Shown here piece by piece: positions 57,410 to 64,000 of a stretch of 64,000 nt of DNA. Numbering within the stretch: the stretch's first letter is position 1; each line of letters opens with the position of its first letter. A program made the position numbers and the translations under genes. The notes below the pieces were generated by a model. That model ran no database searches, was not told the DNA's origin, and was given only the letters and a program-made list of their open reading frames with translations. Location: contig NZ_CP102830.1 of assembly GCF_024730785.1 (NCBI RefSeq), positions 1,674,001 to 1,738,000 on the forward strand. Reading direction: 5' to 3'. The stretch comes from Pseudomonas sp. LS44. GTDB taxonomy: Bacteria; Pseudomonadota; Gammaproteobacteria; Pseudomonadales; Pseudomonadaceae.

Positions 57410-58177
57410 ATGTTCAAGCGCACTTCCATCTTCATCTATGGCGTTGTGAGCTATCTGATCTTCTTCGCCACGTTTCTCTATCTGATCGCGTTCGTCGGTA
57501 ACTTGCCGTTCGTACCGAGCACGCTGGATGGCGAGCCACGGCTGCCGTCGACCAACGCGGTGCTCATCGACGTCCTGCTGATCGCGCTGTTCGCCCTGCA
57601 GCACAGCGTGATGGCCCGGCCGGCGTTCAAGCGCTGGTGGACGCAATGGGTGCCGGTCGAGGCCGAGCGCAGCACCTACGTGCTGTTTTCCAGCCTGGCG
57701 CTGATCCTGATGTTCAGCTTCTGGCAGCCGGTCGGCGGAGTGTTCTGGTCGGTGGAAAACCCGGTCGGTCGCGGTGTGCTGTATGCGCTGTTCGGTTTCG
57801 GCTGGTTGCTGGTGCTGTACAGCACCTTCCTGATCAACCATTTCGACCTGTTCGGTCTGCGTCAGGTGTGGCTGCAATTGCTCGGCCGGGCGTACCAGCC
57901 GCTGACCTTCAAGACTCCGGCGGTCTACCAGATCGTGCGTCATCCGCTGTATGTCGGCTGGTTCATCGCGTTTTGGGCCACTCCGGAAATGACCATGACC
58001 CACGCGCTGTTCGCGCTGCTGAACACGGCCTACATCTTGTCGGCCATTCAGCTCGAGGAGCGCGATTTGCAGGACGCGCATCCGGAATATGCCGACTATC
58101 GTCGCGAAGTGCCGATGTTGGTGCCACGTATCAACCGTCTGCATCGCGGCCTGCATCACAATGACAGCGCGGCCTGA
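57410..58177 (+). CDS. mddA: MddA-like methanethiol S-methyltransferase (NnrU/isoprenylcysteine methyltransferase-type membrane protein)
   Basis: 255 aa integral membrane protein with five or more TMs. The C-terminal SAM-binding segment VYQIVRHPLYVGWFIAFWAT and EERDL...HPEYADYRREVPM follow the ICMT/NnrU pattern. The set LQHSVMARPAFKRWW, FGFGWLLVLYSTFLINHFDLFGL fits the MddA enzymes that make dimethyl sulfide from methanethiol. The substrate is inferred from recalled similarity only; another small thiol or lipid is possible. The ATG at 57410 follows GAGGAG. Confidence 0.72.
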   Translation: MFKRTSIFIYGVVSYLIFFATFLYLIAFVGNLPFVPSTLDGEPRLPSTNAVLIDVLLIALFALQHSVMARPAFKRWWTQWVPVEAERSTYVLFSSLALILMFSFWQPVGGVFWSVENPVGRGVLYALFGFGWLLVLYSTFLINHFDLFGLRQVWLQLLGRAYQPLTFKTPAVYQIVRHPLYVGWFIAFWATPEMTMTHALFALLNTAYILSAIQLEERDLQDAHPEYADYRREVPMLVPRINRLHRGLHHNDSAA

Positions 58178-58205
58178 GGCCGGGAGATCTAAAAACCGGA
58201 GAAAT

Positions 58206-58236
58206 AAAAAAGGGCGCCGTGAGGCGCCCTTTTTTA
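58206..58236. terminator. Bidirectional terminator between mddA and fabB
   Basis: The stem AAAAAAGGGCGCC / GGCGCCCTTTTTT with loop GTGA lies between converging genes. Confidence 0.93.
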
Positions 58237-58249
58237 TTGCGGGAGCGGC

Positions 58250-59470
58250 TTACTTGCCGGTCCAGCGCTTCAAGATCAGGGTGGCGTTGGTGCCACCGAA
58301 ACCGAAGCTGTTGCTCATCACCACGTCGACCTTGGCGTTTTCCTCGGTCTTGCGCACGATCGGCAGGTCGGCAACGGCCGGATCGACTTCGTCGATGTTG
58401 GCTGAACCGGCAATGAAGTTGCCTTCCATCATCAGCATGCAATAGATCGCCTCGTGTACCCCGGCGGCGCCCAGCGAGTGACCGGACAGGCTCTTGGTCG
58501 AGCTGACCTTCGGTGCCTTGTCGCCGAACACGGCCCGTACCGCACCGGCTTCCGCGGTGTCGCCCACCGGGGTGGAGGTGCCGTGGGTGTTCAGGTAGTC
58601 GATCGGGTCGCTAACGGTGGCCAGCGCCTGCTGCATGCAGCGGGTCGCGCCTTCGCCGCTCGGGGCAACCATGTCGTAACCGTCGGAGGTCGCGCCGTAG
58701 CCGACGATTTCTGCGTAGATCTTGGCGCCGCGCTTGAGGGCGTGCTCCAGTTCCTCGACCACCACCATGCCACCGCCGCCGGCGATGACGAAGCCGTCAC
58801 GCTTGGCGTCGTAGGCGCGCGAGGCCTTCTCCGGGGTTTCGTTGTACTGGGTGGAGAGGGCGCCCATGGCGTCGAACAAGCAGCTCTGGCTCCAGTGCTC
58901 TTCTTCGCCGCCGCCGGCGAAGACGATGTCCTGTTTACCCAGCTGGATCTGCTCCATGGCGTGACCAATGCAGTGGGCACTGGTGGCGCAGGCGGAGGAG
59001 ATCGAGTAGTTGACGCCCTTGATTTCGAACGGCGTGGCCAGGCAGGCCGACACGGTGCTGCTCATGGTGCGCGGCACGCGGTATGGGCCGATGCGCTTGA
59101 CGCCTTTTTCGCGCAGGGTGTCGATGGCTTCCATCTGGTTGATGGTGGAAGCACCACCGGAGCCAGCGACCAGGCCGGTGCGCGGATTGGAAACCTGCTC
59201 CTGGCTCAGGCCGGAGTCCTTGATCGCCTGTTCCATCGCCAGGTACGCATAAGCCGCGGCGTCGCCCATGAAGCGGAACACCTTACGGTCGATCAGCTCT
59301 TCCAGCTTCAGGTCGACCGAGCCGGACACCTGGCTGCGTAAGCCCATCTCGGCATAGGACGGGTTGTAGCGGATCCCGGCGCGCCCGGCACGCAGGTTGG
59401 CAGAAACGGTGTCTTTGTCATTGCCCAGGCAAGAAACGATGCCCAAACCGGTAATCACGACGCGACGCAT
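58250..59470 (-). CDS. fabB: 3-oxoacyl-ACP synthase I FabB
   Basis: Condensing enzyme needed for unsaturated fatty acid elongation. It is 406 aa with catalytic C161 ([10 protein letters not shown]), H296 (NTHGTSTP) and H331 ([11 protein letters not shown]). It is 11 nt downstream of fabA in the same operon, as usual in Pseudomonas. Confidence 0.97.
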   Translation of the reverse strand: MRRVVITGLGIVSCLGNDKDTVSANLRAGRAGIRYNPSYAEMGLRSQVSGSVDLKLEELIDRKVFRFMGDAAAYAYLAMEQAIKDSGLSQEQVSNPRTGLVAGSGGASTINQMEAIDTLREKGVKRIGPYRVPRTMSSTVSACLATPFEIKGVNYSISSACATSAHCIGHAMEQIQLGKQDIVFAGGGEEEHWSQSCLFDAMGALSTQYNETPEKASRAYDAKRDGFVIAGGGGMVVVEELEHALKRGAKIYAEIVGYGATSDGYDMVAPSGEGATRCMQQALATVSDPIDYLNTHGTSTPVGDTAEAGAVRAVFGDKAPKVSSTKSLSGHSLGAAGVHEAIYCMLMMEGNFIAGSANIDEVDPAVADLPIVRKTEENAKVDVVMSNSFGFGGTNATLILKRWTGK

Positions 59471-59481
59471 GCGGATAACCC

Positions 59482-59997
59482 TTAAAAATTGTCAGTGGAA
59501 GTGAACAGACCGACGCGCAAGCCTTCGGCACTGTAGATCTCGCGACCATCGACGCTGACACTGCCATCGGCGATGCCGAGGATCAACGAACGACTGATGG
59601 TGCGCTTGATGTGAATGTTGTAAGTGATCTTTTTGGCGGTCGGCAGAACCTGGCCGAAGAACTTCACTTCGCCGGATCCCAGCGCGCGGCCACGGCCCGG
59701 ATTGCCTTGCCAGCCCAGATAGAAACCTACCAGCTGCCACATGGCGTCAAGGCCCAGGCAGCCCGGCATCACCGGATCACCCTCGAAATGGCAGGCGAAG
59801 AACCACAGGTCAGGGTTGATATCCAGCTCGGCGACCAATTCACCTTTGCCGTATTTGCCGCCGACTTCGCTGATATGGGTGATGCGATCAACCATCAGCA
59901 TGTTCGGGGCGGGCAGTTGCGCATTTCCCGGACCGAATAACTCGCCGCGGCTGCAGCGCAGCAGGTCTTCCCGGGTAAAGGCGTTTTGTTTGGTCAT
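59482..59997 (-). CDS. fabA: 3-hydroxydecanoyl-ACP dehydratase/isomerase FabA
   Basis: Introduces the cis double bond at C10 in FASII. It is 171 aa with catalytic H70 ([17 protein letters not shown]) and D84 ([12 protein letters not shown]). It starts [14 protein letters not shown] at the ATG 59997, preceded by GAGGAGC. It is first gene of fabAB. Confidence 0.97.
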   Translation of the reverse strand: MTKQNAFTREDLLRCSRGELFGPGNAQLPAPNMLMVDRITHISEVGGKYGKGELVAELDINPDLWFFACHFEGDPVMPGCLGLDAMWQLVGFYLGWQGNPGRGRALGSGEVKFFGQVLPTAKKITYNIHIKRTISRSLILGIADGSVSVDGREIYSAEGLRVGLFTSTDNF

Positions 59998-60109
59998 GCG
60001 AGCTCCTCAATGATCCCTGTGCAGCAGGGCTGGGCAAATCCAGGCTGCCTGCGCACCGCATGGTGTCTGACAGCCTAGTCGTAGACTGTTGCGTGTTGAT
60101 GAAAGTCAC

Positions 60110-60124
60110 AGTGCGCCAAGCACT
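60110..60124. promoter_or_regulatory. Inverted repeat upstream of fabA
   Basis: AGTGC-GCCAA-GCACT is a perfect 5-5-5 inverted repeat about 113 bp before the fabA start, in the 203-bp gap after the hybrid kinase. fabAB of Pseudomonas is controlled by the TetR-type DesT; this repeat does not clearly match the DesT operator I recall, so it is only a candidate. Confidence 0.22.
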
Positions 60125-60200
60125 TGTACAGCATGGCAGCACGTATAGGAGAACGCCCCATCGGAGCGGTACGCTAACAAAGTGGTCGACGGACGGCCAC

Positions 60201-62105
60201 TCACCGAAGGTCGGGGGGAAGCCAGCGCTGCAAAATACGCTGTAGATCGGAGCGTTTGAACGGTTTGGACAGGTAGTCGTTCATGCCTGCCTGCAGACAG
60301 GCTTCGCGGTCGCCCTGCAGTGCGTTGGCGGTGAGGGCGATGATCGGCACGCCACCCTGGCCGCTGAGTTCGCGGATCTGTCGGGTCGCTTCGTAACCGT
60401 CCATGACGGGCAGGCGGCAATCCATGAGGATCGCGGAAAATTGCTGCCGGCTGGCGCTGTGCACCGCCTCAGCGCCATCGCTGACCAGGCTGACCTGATA
60501 ACCGAGACTGCGCAGCATGGCTTCGATTACGGTCTGATTGACCGGATTGTCTTCCACCAGCAGCACCTCATGGCCGCTACTAAGATGCTCGCTGATCGGT
60601 CGATTGGTCAGGGCGCCGGCTACTTGAGTCCGGAACGGCAACGGAATTTCCAGGGTGAATATCGAGCCTTTTCCGTCGGCGCTTTCCGCCCGCAAGGTGC
60701 CGCCCATGCGCTCGGCCAACGTGCGGGCGATGGGCAGGCCAAGGCCGGTGCCGCCGTAGCGCCGTGAAATCGAGCTATCGGCCTGCTGGAAGGCATCGAA
60801 CATGTGCTCCAGGCGCTCTGCCGGAATGCCGATGCCGCTGTCGTGAACCGCGCAGGTGAACCACAGCACTTCGTCGTCCAGCGGCTGCCAGCGGGCCTGC
60901 AGGCGGATGCCACCTTCCTCCGTGAATTTCAGGGCGTTGCCGAGCAGGTTGACCAGGATTTGCCGGATGCGCGTCGGGTCGCCTTGGACTTCGAGGTTTT
61001 CCAGGCCGGCCTGGCAATCCAGCTTCAGCTCCAGGCCGCGCTGCTGGGCGCTGTGCTGGAAAACCTGGGTGGAGCTTTGCAGCAGCTCCAGCAGGTTGAA
61101 CGGGATCTGCTCGAGTTCCAGCGCGCCGCGCTCGATCCGCGAGAAGTCGAGAATGTCGTTGATCACCTTGAGCAGATGCTCGGTGGATTCGGTCGCCAGG
61201 GCCGCATATTCCACTTGCTCCTGGTTCATCTCGGTGGTTTCCAGCAGCTGCAGCATACCTAGTACACCGTTCATCGGGGTGCGCAGCTCGTGGCTCATCA
61301 TCGCCAGAAACTCGGATTTTGCCCGGTTGGCCTGTTCGGATTCCTCGCGAGCGTTGATCAGCTCCGCCATGGCCTGCTGCTGCTCACGACTGGCGTGGTC
61401 CAGGGCACTGGCAAGGTTATTGATATGCCGGGCCAAATCGCTCAATTCGCCTTCGCCGCCGGCCGGCAGTCGATTGTCGTAGTGCCCGGCCTGGATGGCT
61501 TCGACCGTCTTGCCCATCGCGCTCAGCGGTTTGGACAAGCCGCGGGCCAGGCGACGGGCAATTGCAAAGGTCAGCAGCAAAGCCAGCACCACGAGAACCA
61601 TGGCTTTGAGCAGGATTTCCTGCTGGCGGCTGCTAAAGGCATCGTTGGACATGCCAACCACCACGCGACCGAGGTAGTTATTGCCGACCTGATCGAGATG
61701 TTGGTTACCTCGCAGCACCTCGGCGGGCAACGTCAGGTGCTGCAGGCGGATCGGCGCGTGGAAGATTTCCACTTGTGACGCCTGCTTGGGACTGTTGGGC
61801 TGCTCGATGTAGACGAGGATACGGTCGTCACGATCACGCACCTCCAAGAAGCGCACGTGCGGCGTGTCCAGGGTGGCTTTGAGAAGCTTATGCAGCACCT
61901 GCAGATTGCCGCTGAGCACACCGTATTCGGTGGCGGGCGCCAGCTGGTTGGCGATCAGCTGGCCGGTGTGGTTGAGTTCCTGGCGCAGGTCCTGAAGGCG
62001 AGCGAACGTGAAAAAACCGGTCAGCAGCAGCGTCAGCACCAGCGCTGGTCCCAGACTGATCAACTGGGTTCGGGTATGAATGTCCCAGCCGCGGCGCAAG
62101 TTCAT
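60201..62105 (-). CDS. Membrane hybrid sensor kinase, PA1611-like (HptB pathway)
   Basis: 634 aa. TM1 at about 15-35, a periplasmic domain to about 165, TM2 at about 168-185, HAMP to about 240, HisKA with H272 ([15 protein letters not shown]), ATPase with [16 protein letters not shown] and [11 protein letters not shown], and a receiver with D562 ([12 protein letters not shown]). The position directly upstream of fabAB and divergent from gpsA is that of PA1611. That kinase feeds the HptB phosphotransfer protein and modulates RetS/GacS signalling in P. aeruginosa. Orthology is inferred from neighbourhood and architecture. Confidence 0.87.
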   Translation of the reverse strand: MNLRRGWDIHTRTQLISLGPALVLTLLLTGFFTFARLQDLRQELNHTGQLIANQLAPATEYGVLSGNLQVLHKLLKATLDTPHVRFLEVRDRDDRILVYIEQPNSPKQASQVEIFHAPIRLQHLTLPAEVLRGNQHLDQVGNNYLGRVVVGMSNDAFSSRQQEILLKAMVLVVLALLLTFAIARRLARGLSKPLSAMGKTVEAIQAGHYDNRLPAGGEGELSDLARHINNLASALDHASREQQQAMAELINAREESEQANRAKSEFLAMMSHELRTPMNGVLGMLQLLETTEMNQEQVEYAALATESTEHLLKVINDILDFSRIERGALELEQIPFNLLELLQSSTQVFQHSAQQRGLELKLDCQAGLENLEVQGDPTRIRQILVNLLGNALKFTEEGGIRLQARWQPLDDEVLWFTCAVHDSGIGIPAERLEHMFDAFQQADSSISRRYGGTGLGLPIARTLAERMGGTLRAESADGKGSIFTLEIPLPFRTQVAGALTNRPISEHLSSGHEVLLVEDNPVNQTVIEAMLRSLGYQVSLVSDGAEAVHSASRQQFSAILMDCRLPVMDGYEATRQIRELSGQGGVPIIALTANALQGDREACLQAGMNDYLSKPFKRSDLQRILQRWLPPDLR

Positions 62106-62436
62106 CGCCGCGCTACTCGAGCAAGGTGCGAGAAGACAGCTAACTCACAGTCGCCGGTAAGTGGCGGGAGACGGCGCATCCATTGGCCTCGTGTGGGCTC
62201 GTCCGTGGGATGTGAACGCATGCTAAAACTCTAGTTCGGGCTGCAGGAAATATAGCAATCGGGCTTCCACCATAACCGGGATGCCGTTTGAAGTGCCTCT
62301 GCCACTACTCTATTTGAGCAAAATTAGCAGAATAATCAGTATCTTCTGGCTCGCGTAGGCAAATGCTAGCTGCCCGCCAGACGCTCCGTATAATGCTCGC
62401 AACGGCTTTTTAATGTGATAGCCACACGGATTCTTT
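62106..62436. promoter_or_regulatory. Divergent hybrid kinase/gpsA intergenic region
   Basis: 331 bp without a credible ORF. TATAAT at 62389-62394 is a good -10 for gpsA, giving a leader of about 36 nt, but its -35 is poor. Nothing else stands out. Confidence 0.45.
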
Positions 62437-63459
62437 ATGACTGAGCAACAACCCATTGCCGTCCTTGGTGGCGGTAGTTTCGGTACTGCGGTGGCTAATT
62501 TGCTGGCTGAGAATGGCCAGTTGGTGCGTCTGTGGATGCGCGATCCCGAGCAAGCGGAGGCCATTCGGGTTACGCGGGAGAATCCTCGTTATCTGAAGGG
62601 CGTAAAAGTTCATCCGAGCGTGACGCCAAGCGTTGATCTCGCCGCGACGTTGGTGGCCTGCGAGCTGTTTTTCGTGGCCATTCCATCCAGTGCCTTGCGC
62701 ACCGTACTGCAGCCGCATGGCGCGCAGTTGGCGGGCAAGCAACTGATCAGCCTGACCAAAGGCATCGAGGCGCAGAGCTTTAAGCTGATGAGCCAGATTC
62801 TCGAGGAGGTCGCGCCGCAGGCCCATATCGGCGTGCTATCCGGGCCCAATCTGGCCAAGGAAATCGCCGAACACGCGCTCACCGCGACGGTGGTGGCCAG
62901 TGAGGATGAAGCACTTTGCGCGCGCGTTCAGGCAGTCCTGCATGGCCGCACTTTTCGGGTTTACGCGAGCGGCGACCGCTTCGGTGTCGAGCTGGGCGGG
63001 GCGCTGAAGAATGTCTACGCGATCATCGCCGGCATGGCCGCTGCGCTTGGCATGGGCGAGAACACCAAAAGCATGCTGATCACCCGTGCCCTGGCCGAAA
63101 TGACGCGCTTTGCGGTCAAGCTCGGGGCCAATCCGATGACGTTTCTGGGGCTGGCTGGCGTGGGCGATCTGATCGTCACCTGCACATCGCCGAAAAGCCG
63201 CAATTATCAGGTCGGCTTCGCCCTGGGCGAGGGATTGAGCTTGGAGGAAGCGGTAACCCGGCTCGGTGAAGTCGCCGAAGGGGTTAATACCCTGAAGGTG
63301 CTCAAGGCTAAGGCGGAGGAATTGCAGATCTACATGCCGCTGGTGGCTGGCCTGCATGCGATTTTGTTTGAAGGGCGTACTCTGACGCAGGTTATCGAGC
63401 TGTTGATGCGCGGCGAGCCGAAGACCGATGTGGACTTTATTTCGCTCAGCGGCTTCTAA
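62437..63459 (+). CDS. gpsA: Glycerol-3-phosphate dehydrogenase [NAD(P)+] GpsA
   Basis: Makes sn-glycerol-3-phosphate from DHAP for phospholipids. It is 340 aa. The dinucleotide fold is [19 protein letters not shown], then [33 protein letters not shown] and the catalytic Lys region [14 protein letters not shown]. The ATG at 62437 lacks a strong SD. It completes the set of phospholipid-precursor genes in this window together with plsX. Confidence 0.95.
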   Translation: MTEQQPIAVLGGGSFGTAVANLLAENGQLVRLWMRDPEQAEAIRVTRENPRYLKGVKVHPSVTPSVDLAATLVACELFFVAIPSSALRTVLQPHGAQLAGKQLISLTKGIEAQSFKLMSQILEEVAPQAHIGVLSGPNLAKEIAEHALTATVVASEDEALCARVQAVLHGRTFRVYASGDRFGVELGGALKNVYAIIAGMAAALGMGENTKSMLITRALAEMTRFAVKLGANPMTFLGLAGVGDLIVTCTSPKSRNYQVGFALGEGLSLEEAVTRLGEVAEGVNTLKVLKAKAEELQIYMPLVAGLHAILFEGRTLTQVIELLMRGEPKTDVDFISLSGF

Positions 63460-63505
63460 GTCGGCGGGTTTCAGTAATTGACGCAATTATGAAGAGGGAA
63501 ACGCC

Positions 63506-63850
63506 ATGAACGACACCAATGAACTGCAGCACGAGTCTATTGTGCTGCGCATTCTGTGGATGGTGGTTTTTGTCATTATCTGGCAGCTAGCCGAGCTGGT
63601 GCTCGGGGCGGTAGTCCTGTTGCAACTGGGTTATCGCCTGTTCTACAGCGCACCCAACGCCAGCCTGTTGGGTTTGGGCGACAGCCTCAGCCAGTATCTG
63701 GCGCAGATCGGCCGCTTCGGTACCTTCAATAGCGACATCAAACCCTGGCCTTTCGCTGATTGGCCGACCCCGCAAGCGCCAGAAGGCGAGGCTGCTCACG
63801 CGGTGCCTCCAGCGCCGCACCCGGTGCGTGACGAAGAGCCCAAGCTATGA
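63506..63850 (+). CDS. DUF4389 membrane protein
   Basis: 114 aa. One or two hydrophobic segments (ILWMVVFVIIWQLAELVLGAVVLLQLGYRL) are followed by YLAQIGRFGTFNSDIKPWPFADW, the DUF4389 pattern, and a Pro/Ala-rich tail. Function unknown. Its end overlaps the sixA start by 4 nt. The SD is AGAGGGAA. Confidence 0.88.
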   Translation: MNDTNELQHESIVLRILWMVVFVIIWQLAELVLGAVVLLQLGYRLFYSAPNASLLGLGDSLSQYLAQIGRFGTFNSDIKPWPFADWPTPQAPEGEAAHAVPPAPHPVRDEEPKL

Positions 63851-64000
63851 GGTTGTGGTTGTTGCGCCACGGCGAAGCAGAGCCGCACGCGCGCACCGAT
63901 GCCGAGCGGCATCTGACCAAGCGCGGGCGCAAGGAAGTGCTGCAAAGCAGCGCGCAATTGGATGGTCGGCCGCTGGCGGCGATCCTCGCCAGTCCATATA
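63847..64000 (+). CDS. sixA: Phosphohistidine phosphatase SixA (partial, 3' end outside window)
   Basis: The first 51 codons are present: MRLWLLRHGEAEPHARTDAE, with the histidine-phosphatase RHG motif (R7, H8, G9), then HLTKRGRKEV and ILASPY. SixA removes phosphate from Hpt-type histidines. The ATG at 63847 overlaps the DUF4389 gene stop. Confidence 0.9.
   Translation, partial: MRLWLLRHGEAEPHARTDAERHLTKRGRKEVLQSSAQLDGRPLAAILASPY

Noticed and set aside
60060..60200. DesT operator upstream of fabA
   Set aside because: The only inverted repeat found (60110-60124) does not match the DesT site I recall; kept only as an unassigned repeat.

Overview
The window reads as a Pseudomonas chromosome. 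It has high GC, dense collinear operons with start/stop overlaps, and a gene order I recognise from Pseudomonas: mfd-gap-(apbE)-sth-lolCDE-comEC-exbBD-lpxK-kdsB-murB / rne / rluC-sppA / rpmF-plsX-fabD-fabG-acpP-fabF-pabC-mltG-tmk-holB-pilZ-tatD, then etf-QO / etfBA, then fabB-fabA-hybrid kinase / gpsA. In P. aeruginosa PAO1 the block up to the etf/phospholipase genes and the fabAB/gpsA block lie in different parts of the chromosome. The two are therefore joined here by rearrangement (recalled synteny, not computed).

Layout. 1-8.7 kb: mfd (partial), gap, an apbE whose end lies inside a MITE-like element, sth, glpQ, a small secreted protein and a PilZ protein. 8.8-19.6 kb: two LolC-type permeases around lolD, a DUF2062 protein, comEC, then a tightly overlapping envelope operon exbB-exbD-lpxK-Trm112-like-kdsB-ptpA-murB. 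19.6-26.4 kb: rne with a long structured leader, divergent rluC-HAD phosphatase-sppA, and the convergent Maf gene. 26.5-36.6 kb: the yceD-rpmF-plsX-fab cluster through tatD. 36.6-48 kb: an sRNA matching RgsA/P16, a class-V aminotransferase, a TetR regulator, a MoaA-like radical SAM enzyme, small envelope proteins, the etf genes, a PlaF-type phospholipase, and a periplasmic binding protein/lipoprotein/OmpA operon. 48-58.2 kb is more accessory: a chemoreceptor, a DUF1302/DUF1329 outer-membrane pair, an OmpR-type regulator with a PAS-GAF-PAS-PAS hybrid kinase, and an MddA-like methyltransferase. 58.2-64 kb: fabB, fabA, a PA1611-like hybrid kinase, gpsA, a DUF4389 protein and the start of sixA.

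Lipid and envelope biogenesis dominate. The set covers FASII initiation, elongation and unsaturation (fabD, fabG, acpP, fabF, fabA, fabB), entry to phospholipid (plsX, gpsA), phospholipid turnover (glpQ, plaF), electron disposal from fatty-acid oxidation (etfBA, etf-QO), lipid A and KDO (lpxK, kdsB), peptidoglycan (murB, mltG) and lipoprotein export (lol).

The most informative observations are these. (1) The RgsA-like sRNA can pair without mismatch over 11 nt with the acpP Shine-Dalgarno region in the same window. (2) A 146-bp TA-flanked inverted-repeat element supplies the apbE stop codon. (3) ApbE is present but no nqr genes adjoin it. (4) Both Lol permeases look LolC-like. (5) A DUF1302/DUF1329-two-component-methyltransferase neighbourhood has no assigned function. 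I found no convincing CRISPR array, tRNA, rRNA, prophage or autonomous IS.
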